64,000 nt of DNA from an uncultured Litoreibacter sp. Lineage in GTDB: Bacteria; Pseudomonadota; Alphaproteobacteria; Rhodobacterales; Rhodobacteraceae. A program made the translations under genes and the position numbers. Positions 56,779 through 64,000 of this stretch are shown in pieces; position 1 is the stretch's first letter; each line of letters starts with the position of its first letter. The stretch covers positions 124,001 through 188,000 of the forward strand of contig NZ_CANKWO010000001.1 in the NCBI RefSeq assembly GCF_947487515.1, written 5' to 3'. The notes under the pieces are model-generated. The model saw only the letters and a program-made list of their open reading frames with translations, searched no databases and was not told the origin of the DNA.

Positions 56779-57918
56779 CTACCCCTTCATCAATGTCGCG
56801 GTGGCCATACAGGCGATACCTTCGCGCCGTCCGGTAAATCCAAGCTGCTCGGATGTGGTGGCCTTCACGCTGACGCGATCCAAGGAAATATTCAACAAAT
56901 TCGATAACTTCTCGCGCATAGCTAATGCGTGAGGGCCGATCTTGGGCTCCTCGCAAATCAATGTGCAATCCACATGCGAAATCTTGAACCCCATATCCGC
57001 GGCCATATCGCGCGCATGCTCCAAGAACACATGGCTGGCCATGCCCTTCCATTGCGGGTCGCTGGGTGGAAAATGCTGACCGATGTCCCCCTGCGCCAAG
57101 GCGCCGTAAATCGCATCGGTGATTGTGTGCAAGCCGACATCCGCATCCGAATGCCCTTGCAAACCGCGCGAATGAGGCACTTCAATGCCGCACAGAACGA
57201 CATGGGTGCCCTCGCCAAAACGATGCACGTCAAAACCGTTGCCAACCCGTATATCCACGGCGCTCTCCATATAGTTTTCAGCCCGAGCGAAGTCTTCAGG
57301 CGTGGTGATTTTCATGTTGCGCTCGGCACCGGTCACAATTGAGACGGATAGCCCAGCCGCACGTGCGATCTCGACGTCATCTGCCGCGCCGCCGCCATGC
57401 GCATGATGTGCCGCTAGAATTTTTGGCAGATGAAAGCCTTGCGGAGTTTGCGCGCGGTACAGTCCTTCGCGGTCTTGCGTACCCGCAACCAAGCCGTCCT
57501 CCCCGCGCCACAAGGCGTCTGTGACCTGCAAAGCAGGGGCGGCCCCCTCAGCATGGCTCAGCTCTTTTAGAACTGCATCAATGACCTGCGAGCTGACCAA
57601 GGGGCGCGCGCCATCATGGATCAAAACAACGTCAAAACGCCCTTCAATGGCCTTCAATCCGTTTAATACAGATTTGTCGCGACTATCCCCTCCGAAGACG
57701 CGCTGTACGCCAAGGGGCAGGGCGGCGTCACGGGTGTCTTGCGGCACCACCAGCACGACCTCATCGACCGCGCTGTGGGATGTGAAGGCTTCACAGGTCC
57801 AATCAATCACCCGCCGCCCAGCAAGTGGCTGCCATTGCTTGGCAATTTCGCCACCCGCGCGGGTGCCACGACCAGCTGCAACGATGACGGCAGCAACAGA
57901 GAGACGGTTTGAATTCAT
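56779..57918 (-). CDS. ispDF: Bifunctional IspD-IspF
   Basis: 379 residues, a fusion of two MEP-pathway enzymes. The cytidylyltransferase half (about 1-220) has [17 protein letters not shown] and IHDGARPLV. The IspF half (about 222-379) has [15 protein letters not shown] and [19 protein letters not shown]. They act on MEP and, one kinase later, on CDP-ME2P. The fusion is common in alphaproteobacteria. It is divergent from dusB across 170 nt and upstream of pgpA. Confidence 0.96.
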   Translation of the reverse strand: MNSNRLSVAAVIVAAGRGTRAGGEIAKQWQPLAGRRVIDWTCEAFTSHSAVDEVVLVVPQDTRDAALPLGVQRVFGGDSRDKSVLNGLKAIEGRFDVVLIHDGARPLVSSQVIDAVLKELSHAEGAAPALQVTDALWRGEDGLVAGTQDREGLYRAQTPQGFHLPKILAAHHAHGGGAADDVEIARAAGLSVSIVTGAERNMKITTPEDFARAENYMESAVDIRVGNGFDVHRFGEGTHVVLCGIEVPHSRGLQGHSDADVGLHTITDAIYGALAQGDIGQHFPPSDPQWKGMASHVFLEHARDMAADMGFKISHVDCTLICEEPKIGPHALAMREKLSNLLNISLDRVSVKATTSEQLGFTGRREGIACMATATLMKG

Positions 57919-58088
57919 GCAATTGGTCTAAGATGTGCTTGCGCAGAGGACAATGCCCCCAATCGATGCGCCTAAAATTTAGGCAAACGCCAAAAAAGCG
58001 TCGTCGCGCCATAAAAATCCCACTGATTCAATTGCCACGGCCAACCGCAGCGCGCTAATTTGACCAAAAGCGCACAAGGATTAATCAC

Positions 58089-59066
58089 TTGGCCATTCTT
58101 CTGGCAAACCACACCATAGACCCTCCGGTTCTTCTTGCCCCATTGGCTGGCATCACAGACCTGCCTTTTCGCAACTTGGTGTCAAGTTTCGGCGCGGGCT
58201 TGGTGGTGTCTGAAATGGTAGCCAGCCAAGAAATGGTGCAAGCCAAACCCGGTGTCCGAGAGAAAGCTGAACTGGGCATAGAGGTCGCAAACACCTCTGT
58301 GCAGCTTGCGGGGCGTGAAGCCCATTGGATGGCCGAGGCCGCACGGGTGGTCGCGGCGAATGGCGCACGGGTGATCGATATAAACATGGGCTGCCCCGCC
58401 AAGAAAGTTACCAACGGGTATTCCGGCTCTGCGTTGCTGAAGGACTTGGATCACGCATTGACCTTGATCGAAGCGGTGGTGGCGGCTGTCGACATCCCCG
58501 TGACGTTGAAAACTCGTTTGGGCTGGGATGACGACCTGTTGAATGCGCCGACATTGGCCAAACGCGCCGAGGACGCCGGCATCCAGATGATCACCATTCA
58601 TGGCCGAACCCGCTGTCAGTTCTACAAAGGGCAGGCCGATTGGGCCGCTATTCGTGCCGTGAGAAACGCGGTCACTATTCCGGTGGTGGCCAATGGCGAC
58701 ATTGTCGACGCCGCCACCGCACGCAGCGCCCTCAACGACTCTGGCGCAGATGGTGTCATGATCGGGCGGGGCGCCCAAGGGAAGCCTTGGATATTGGCGC
58801 AAGTCGCACATGAGCTGCATGGCTCCGAAAAACCGGTCCAACCCAAAGGGAAGGCGTTCAGCAATATGGTCGCGACGCATTATGAAGACATGCTGGATTT
58901 CTACGGCTCCGATCTGGGGCCGCGCGTGTCACGCAAGCATCTGGGATGGTACATGGACACGGCGCATACGCCTTCTGCCTTGCGGCGCGAAATTCTAACC
59001 GAAAGATCACCGGCGAAGGTGCTTTCGCGCCTTCCCGAGGCACTGGAAGAAAGGGATGCGGCATGA
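58089..59066 (+). CDS. dusB: tRNA-dihydrouridine synthase, nifR3-type
   Basis: 325 residues with a TTG start after AAGGA. Catalytic Cys in INMGCPAKKVTNGYSG, FMN-site residues in TLKTRLGW, and TIHGRTRCQFYKGQADW are present. It reduces uridines in tRNA. The gene is traditionally named nifR3 as first gene of the ntr locus. It overlaps ntrB by 4 nt (ATGA). Confidence 0.94.
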   Translation: MAILLANHTIDPPVLLAPLAGITDLPFRNLVSSFGAGLVVSEMVASQEMVQAKPGVREKAELGIEVANTSVQLAGREAHWMAEAARVVAANGARVIDINMGCPAKKVTNGYSGSALLKDLDHALTLIEAVVAAVDIPVTLKTRLGWDDDLLNAPTLAKRAEDAGIQMITIHGRTRCQFYKGQADWAAIRAVRNAVTIPVVANGDIVDAATARSALNDSGADGVMIGRGAQGKPWILAQVAHELHGSEKPVQPKGKAFSNMVATHYEDMLDFYGSDLGPRVSRKHLGWYMDTAHTPSALRREILTERSPAKVLSRLPEALEERDAA

Positions 59067-60139
59067 CGGCCAGCTTCTTTGATACGCTGTGGAATTCCCT
59101 ACCGGTGCCTAGCTTCGTTATTGATGCGCAAAGCAACATCGTAGAGATCAATTCCGCCGGCGAGAACTTTATGAACGCTTCGGCCAAGTCTTTGCGCGGA
59201 GCACCCGTTTGGGACAAGCTGCACGTCAATGCGGCACTCGATGACGCAGTGACACGCGTGCGGCGCGACAGCTCGGCGCTATTTGTAAACACCGTAGATG
59301 TCGGGTCAGGCGAAAGGCCACCCGTTCAATGCAACGTGCAGCTGACCGCAATGGTAGATCGCCCCGGATATATCCTGATCCTGCTGGAGCCGCGTGAAAT
59401 CGCCCATAAAATGGGCCGCGACATGCAATCGAAAACCGCTGCGAAATCTGCCATTGGCATGGCCGAAATGCTGGCCCATGAGATTAAGAACCCTCTCGCG
59501 GGCATCACTGGTGCGGCGCAATTGCTGAGCATGGGGCTATCAGGCGATGACATCGAGCTGACCGATTTGATAGTCGAGGAATCCCGCCGCGTGGTCAAAC
59601 TGCTGGAGCAGGTCGAGCAATTCGGCAACCTTCGCCCGCCTCAACGCAAGGCCGTCAATATCCACGATGCCCTTGATCGCGCACAAAAAAGTGCGGCCGT
59701 AGGCTTTGCGGCCCAGATGAAGATCAAGGAATACTACGACCCGTCACTGCCCCCTGCATTTGCCGATGCAGATCAGTTGCTACAGGTCTTCTTGAACCTG
59801 CTCAAGAACGCATCAGAAGCCGCAGACCGGTCCGGCGGATCCATTGAAATCCGAACCTTCTATGAGATGTCGCTGCGCGTAGAGCGCCCCGATGGCACGC
59901 GGGTGGCCGTCCCGCTGCAAGTGGAAATCATCGACGATGGCCCAGGTTTGCCGCCAGAACTCGCCAGCGAGGTATTCGAGCCCTTCGTCTCAGGCCGCGA
60001 GAATGGAACCGGTCTGGGGCTCGCGCTCGTTTCCAAAATTATTTCCGAACACGATGGCTGGATATCAGTGACCTCCTCTCCGGGGCGCACTGTATTTCGT
60101 ATATCCTTGCCAATTGCCCCGAAAGATATGCCCAAATGA
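59063..60139 (+). CDS. ntrB: Nitrogen regulation sensor kinase NtrB
   Basis: 358 residues. A PAS domain (about 1-110), phospho-acceptor His139 in LAHEIKNPLAGITGAA, and an ATPase domain with N-box LLKNASEAAD and GNGTGLGLALV-like ENGTGLGLALV. Cytoplasmic; it phosphorylates NtrC and is controlled by PII proteins. I take the ATG at 59063 overlapping the dusB stop. The gene is 26 nt before ntrC. Confidence 0.94.
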   Translation: MTASFFDTLWNSLPVPSFVIDAQSNIVEINSAGENFMNASAKSLRGAPVWDKLHVNAALDDAVTRVRRDSSALFVNTVDVGSGERPPVQCNVQLTAMVDRPGYILILLEPREIAHKMGRDMQSKTAAKSAIGMAEMLAHEIKNPLAGITGAAQLLSMGLSGDDIELTDLIVEESRRVVKLLEQVEQFGNLRPPQRKAVNIHDALDRAQKSAAVGFAAQMKIKEYYDPSLPPAFADADQLLQVFLNLLKNASEAADRSGGSIEIRTFYEMSLRVERPDGTRVAVPLQVEIIDDGPGLPPELASEVFEPFVSGRENGTGLGLALVSKIISEHDGWISVTSSPGRTVFRISLPIAPKDMPK

Positions 60140-60165
60140 TATTCCCGAAAGTGAGAAATTAAGCC

Positions 60166-61536
60166 ATGGACGGTACCGTACTCGTCGCAGATGACGACCG
60201 CACAATTCGAACAGTTTTGACGCAAGCCTTGACGCGGGCGGGCTGTAAGGTTCACGCCACGTCTTCGCTGACAACGCTGATGCGTTGGGTTGGTGAAGGC
60301 AAGGGTGATTTGGTGATTTCCGATGTGATGATGCCTGACGGAAATGGCTTGGAAATGCTGCCTGCCATTCGCGAACAGCGCCCCTCGTTGCCGGTCATTA
60401 TCATCTCGGCGCAAAACACCATTATGACGGCCATTCAAGCCACCGAGGCCGACGCCTACGACTATCTGCCCAAACCGTTTGACCTACCCGATCTAATGAA
60501 GCGCTCCGCGAGGGCATTGGGCCGCAAGCGCGTCGTCGCCAGATCGCGCCCAGAGGACGATACGGACCAAGACGGGGGCGATCTGCCACTGGTCGGGCGC
60601 ACACCGCTGATGCAAGAGTTGTACCGCTTGGTGGCCCGCGTGATGAACACCGATCTCTCCGTCATGATCACGGGCGAAAGCGGCACCGGAAAAAGCTTGA
60701 TCGCCAGCGCAATTCACGACTTCTCTGACCGGCGAAACCTGCCGTTTGTCACCGCGACACCCGCCGATTTATCGGCCATGGAGGGGCCTGCAACCATGCT
60801 CAGCCGTGCGCGCGGCGGGGCGATCTTGTTTGATGAGGTCTCTGATCTGGACGATGCGGCGCAGGCGCGGATCGTGCGGATGCTTGATAGTCTAACCGAT
60901 GATGCGCCACGCATTCTGGCAACGTCACAGCAGGATCTGATGGCGAAGATGGAGGCAGGGGAGTTTCGTCAGGATCTGTTCTACCGCCTTTGTGGCGTCA
61001 CCGTGAATGTCCCGTCACTGCGCGAACGGGTGGAAGACATCCCGCTTCTGACCCAGCACTTCCTTGGCAAGGCCGAACGCGACGGCGCACCTGCGCGACA
61101 ATTCACCAAAGAAGCCATGGAGATGGTGCGCGCCTATAGCTGGCCCGGGAATGTGCGGCAGCTGGAGAACTCTGTGCGCCGTTTGATCGTGACCGCGACG
61201 GAAGAAGAAATCGGGCGAAGTGACGTCGAAATGGTGCTGGGGAACCAGCCCGAGATTGAACCCCTTATGGGCGGCGGGGATACGGACAAACTGTCGTCAA
61301 GCATTGCGTTGCATTTACGCCGATACTTTGATTTGCACGGCGGCGTTTTGCCCCCTCCAGGGCTGTATCAACGCATTTTGCGTGAAATGGAGCTGCCATT
61401 ATTGGAGATTGCGCTAGAAGCAACAGGGGGAAATCAGGCTAAATGTGCTGATTTACTTGGGATCAATCGCAATACCTTGAGAAAAAAGGTGACAGACCTC
61501 GATATTCGCGTGACACGCCGCCGTAAGTTGATGTAA
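60166..61536 (+). CDS. ntrC: Nitrogen regulator NtrC, without the GAFTGA sigma-54 motif
   Basis: 456 residues. Receiver (Asp53 in ISDVMMPDG), AAA+ domain (Walker A GESGTGKS at 170-177, Walker B ILFDEVSD at 220-227), and a C-terminal Fis-type helix-turn-helix ([20 protein letters not shown]). Between Walker A and B the stretch that should hold ESELFGHEKGAFTGA is replaced by a short [15 protein letters not shown] segment. Such NtrC in Rhodobacter capsulatus activates with the main sigma factor, not sigma-54. The same is expected here. Confidence 0.94.
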   Translation: MDGTVLVADDDRTIRTVLTQALTRAGCKVHATSSLTTLMRWVGEGKGDLVISDVMMPDGNGLEMLPAIREQRPSLPVIIISAQNTIMTAIQATEADAYDYLPKPFDLPDLMKRSARALGRKRVVARSRPEDDTDQDGGDLPLVGRTPLMQELYRLVARVMNTDLSVMITGESGTGKSLIASAIHDFSDRRNLPFVTATPADLSAMEGPATMLSRARGGAILFDEVSDLDDAAQARIVRMLDSLTDDAPRILATSQQDLMAKMEAGEFRQDLFYRLCGVTVNVPSLRERVEDIPLLTQHFLGKAERDGAPARQFTKEAMEMVRAYSWPGNVRQLENSVRRLIVTATEEEIGRSDVEMVLGNQPEIEPLMGGGDTDKLSSSIALHLRRYFDLHGGVLPPPGLYQRILREMELPLLEIALEATGGNQAKCADLLGINRNTLRKKVTDLDIRVTRRRKLM

Positions 61537-61568
61537 AACCGCAACAGTCACCGTGACGATTGAGCCGC

Positions 61569-63881
61569 ATGGACGGTTTAACGATCACATCAACAAGACG
61601 TGGCAAGGCGGTAAGAAAGCAGATGAAAACCCAAAAAGGGACCCGTAGTCGATCGACGACTTGGGACAGGCTGAATCGGTTGCGCAAGCAACGCAGGGTG
61701 CAGAATTTCGCGACCCTCGGGCTCGTGGTGCTGGGGCCGGTGCTGGCTGTTTTGACCTATTTAGGATTGGGTCCGTTTGAGTTGGACCCTTCATCCAGCG
61801 GCATTCGTCTGATTATCCTTGCCGATTTGATCTATATTCTCGTCGTCGCCTCGCTGGTGGCACAGAAGGTCGGAAAGATCGTCGCGTCGCGTCGGGCCAA
61901 CTCGGCGGGGTCACAGCTACACCTGCGCCTGACCGGAGTTTTCGCCATCGTGGCGTTGATTCCTACGGTATTGGTTGCGGTCTTTGCTGTTGTAACGTTG
62001 AATTTCGGGCTGGAAGGCTGGTTTTCCGATCGCGTGCGCAATGTGGTCGGCACCTCGCTCTCGGCCGCGCAAGCCTATGAGAAGGAACAGCAAGACGATC
62101 TAAGCGAAGACGCATTGCGACTGGCAGGCTACATGAACATCGCCAAGCAAGCCACGAATTTCATTTCAGATTCCGACTTGAGGCAAGTGTTGACGCAAGC
62201 TCAGGATCAAGTGCAACGCGGCCTGAAGGAAGCCTTTATCGTCAACGGCGGCGGGGATCTATTGGCGCGGGGAAACAGATCCTATCGCTTCGATTTTGAA
62301 CCTGTCCCCGAAGTGGCGTTTAAAACTGCTCAGAACAATCAACCGGTGGTGATCGAAGATTGGTCCAACAATGAATTCCGCGCCTTATTGCGCCTAACGG
62401 CCTACGCCGACCGCTACCTGTATATCAGCCGCACCGTCGATGGCGAAATCCTAAGTCTTCTGGATCAAACCCAAGAAACCGTGCGCCTCTACGAGCAGTT
62501 GGAGAATGATCGCGGGCGACTGCTGTTTGAGTTTGGCCTGATCTACCTCGGCTTTGCGCTCATTCTGATCCTCGCTGCGATTTGGCTGGGGCTTTGGTTC
62601 GCTGAACGTCTGGCGCGCCCTGTGGGGCAGCTGGCCAGCGCCGCGCAACGTGTCGGGGCAGGGGATTTGGATGTGCAAGTTGTGGAAGCCAAAAGCGAAG
62701 ATGAGATCGCGCTTCTGGGACGGCTGTTCAACCAGATGACCCGCGAGCTAAAGGTCCAGCGCGAAACCCTTTTGTCCAACACCGACCAGATTGAGCGCCG
62801 CCGCCGCCTGTTCGACTCGGTCCTGTCATCTGTGACTGCGGGTGTCATCGGGCTGGATTCCAACCATGGGGTCACCTTCATGAACCGCTCTGCGTTGAGT
62901 TTGCTGGATATTTCGGAGGATGCGGACATCTCGCGGCCCCTGTCCGAGATTGTTCCGGAGTTCGGCGCGCTCCCGACCCAGTTAAACGACACTGGCACGA
63001 AAGCCGTGCAAGAAGAGATCAAAATCACCCGCCGCGGGCATCTGGAAAACCTGTTGGTGCGCATCGCTACCAGAACCTCGCAAGACGGCGACCTCGAAGG
63101 CTATGTGTTGGCCTTCGACGATGTCTCCGAACTGGTCAGCGCGCAAAAAATGGCGGCATGGGGGGATGTGGCGCGCCGTATCGCCCATGAAATCAAGAAC
63201 CCGCTCACACCGATACAACTCTCCGCCGAACGTCTAAAGCGCAAATTCACGCCGCTCGCAGGCGACCAGCTGGACAGCCTAGAGCAGTACACCGATGTCA
63301 TTATCCGCCAGACCAATGACTTGCGTCGCATCGTTGACGAATTCTCCAAGTTTGCGCGCATGCCGGAACCGGAGCTGCGCGAGATCGACCTGATGAAGCT
63401 GATCAGCGATGCAGTCTTGCTGCAGCAATCAGGTCAGCCGGACGTCAAGATCACCTTGAACAGCGACCGAGACACCATTGTAGCTGATCTGGACCAAACC
63501 ATGATCGGCCAAGCCATGACCAACCTGATTAAGAACGCAGGCGAAGCCATCGAAAGCCTGTATGAAAAAGGCGCTTATGACGGTCACTCACCACAGGTGA
63601 AGGTCGACATTGTGACTGCGGATAAGGATGTGACCATCTGCATTTCAGACAATGGAATAGGTCTTCCCGAAGACCGCACACGGCTGTTTGAGCCATATGT
63701 AACAACCCGCGCGAAGGGCACCGGACTTGGTCTGCCCATCGTGAAGAAGATTATCGAAGAGCATGGGGGCAGCCTTGTGCTGCGCGACGCCGATGCCTTC
63801 GACGAAACCGGCCATTTGGGCGCAAAGGCAGTCATAAAACTGCCACGCCTGACGGCTGCCAAACGCAGGAACGTGGCCTAA
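61569..63881 (+). CDS. ntrY: Nitrogen regulation sensor kinase NtrY
   Basis: About 770 residues. Three N-terminal TM segments, a periplasmic loop of about 200 residues, a further TM near 320, then HAMP, PAS (about 400-510), HisKA (RRIAHEIKNPLTPIQLSAERL) and ATPase (DNGIGLPED, GTGLGLPIVKKI). Start: ATG 61569 (MDGLTITS); a TTG upstream at 61560 and an ATG at 61623 are alternatives. Kinase for NtrX; broad roles in envelope and nitrogen control. Confidence 0.94.
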   Translation: MDGLTITSTRRGKAVRKQMKTQKGTRSRSTTWDRLNRLRKQRRVQNFATLGLVVLGPVLAVLTYLGLGPFELDPSSSGIRLIILADLIYILVVASLVAQKVGKIVASRRANSAGSQLHLRLTGVFAIVALIPTVLVAVFAVVTLNFGLEGWFSDRVRNVVGTSLSAAQAYEKEQQDDLSEDALRLAGYMNIAKQATNFISDSDLRQVLTQAQDQVQRGLKEAFIVNGGGDLLARGNRSYRFDFEPVPEVAFKTAQNNQPVVIEDWSNNEFRALLRLTAYADRYLYISRTVDGEILSLLDQTQETVRLYEQLENDRGRLLFEFGLIYLGFALILILAAIWLGLWFAERLARPVGQLASAAQRVGAGDLDVQVVEAKSEDEIALLGRLFNQMTRELKVQRETLLSNTDQIERRRRLFDSVLSSVTAGVIGLDSNHGVTFMNRSALSLLDISEDADISRPLSEIVPEFGALPTQLNDTGTKAVQEEIKITRRGHLENLLVRIATRTSQDGDLEGYVLAFDDVSELVSAQKMAAWGDVARRIAHEIKNPLTPIQLSAERLKRKFTPLAGDQLDSLEQYTDVIIRQTNDLRRIVDEFSKFARMPEPELREIDLMKLISDAVLLQQSGQPDVKITLNSDRDTIVADLDQTMIGQAMTNLIKNAGEAIESLYEKGAYDGHSPQVKVDIVTADKDVTICISDNGIGLPEDRTRLFEPYVTTRAKGTGLGLPIVKKIIEEHGGSLVLRDADAFDETGHLGAKAVIKLPRLTAAKRRNVA

Positions 63882-63905
63882 AGGGCCGCAAACAGGAGCA
63901 GAAAT

Positions 63906-64000
63906 ATGGGCGATATTCTGATCGTAGACGACGAACGAGACATCCGAGAGTTGATTTCGGACATTTTGAAGGACGAAGGGTTCACCACACGGCTGGCCGG
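63906..64000 (+). CDS. ntrX: Response regulator NtrX, start only
   Basis: The first 31 residues, MGDILIVDDERDIRELISDI, contain the acidic DD pair at 8-9 of a receiver domain. AGGAG precedes the ATG. The rest is beyond the window. Placed after ntrY it is NtrX. Confidence 0.9.
   Translation, partial: MGDILIVDDERDIRELISDILKDEGFTTRLA

Overview
The window looks like chromosomal DNA of an alphaproteobacterium of the Rhodobacterales (Roseobacter group). The basis is gene order and protein character: nifR3(dusB)-ntrB-ntrC-ntrY-ntrX, trpGDC-moaC-moeA-lexA facing comEC, a fused ispDF, a cobalamin-dependent nrdJ as ribonucleotide reductase, a Rhodobacter-type NtrC without the sigma-54 contact motif, DUF2852, and an endolysin/holin pair like the one that releases gene transfer agents (GTA). 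No IS element, prophage, rRNA operon or CRISPR array was seen. One tRNA gene, tRNA-Pro(UGG), is present.

Layout. 1-0.8 kb: end of a GH108-type endolysin plus a 3-TM holin. 0.9-4.5 kb: PaaG-like enoyl-CoA isomerase, then leftward gltA and gltX. 4.6-11.6 kb: comEC rightward, facing a leftward run trpG-trpD-trpC-moaC-moeA-lexA. 11.8-20.8 kb: a divergent polysaccharide deacetylase protein, a leftward run fabI-lysE-gpt-aminotransferase-ppiD-like-trpE, and pdxH. 20.9-26.5 kb: tandem cold-shock-domain protein, DUF192 protein, tRNA-Pro, then nrdJ behind a long regulatory region.

26.9-37 kb is the most accessory part. It holds a GntR regulator, an unusual enolase-superfamily protein, a polar amino-acid-type ABC transporter with two ATPases, an ornithine-cyclodeaminase-family protein and a class IV aminotransferase, facing a Rieske oxygenase with a small partner gene. 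It reads as an uptake and catabolism module for an amino-acid- or betaine-like compound of unknown identity. 37.3-42.4 kb: EF-hand peptide, ilvH and ilvB with an intercalated small gene and a leader-peptide attenuator, VOC protein, tandem Lin0512 proteins and a redoxin. 42.4-44.3 kb: a PepSY transmembrane gene broken by two frameshifts and a small secreted protein.

44.3-52 kb: a cache-domain histidine kinase and NarL-type response regulator, divergent from a TRAP transporter with outsized membrane subunits, and a Crp/Fnr regulator. The kinase/TRAP intergenic region holds a NarL-like 7-2-7 palindrome. 52-58 kb: VOC protein, bpt, RDD and DUF2852 proteins, amt without glnK, pncC, pgpA, ispDF. 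58-64 kb: dusB-ntrB-ntrC-ntrY and the start of ntrX, the nitrogen control locus.

The best-supported regulatory reading is the ilv attenuator: promoter, ribosome site, a 15-residue peptide with five branched-chain codons in a row of six, an antiterminator pairing and a terminator all line up. Next are the lexA promoter with its SOS box and the TRAP palindrome.
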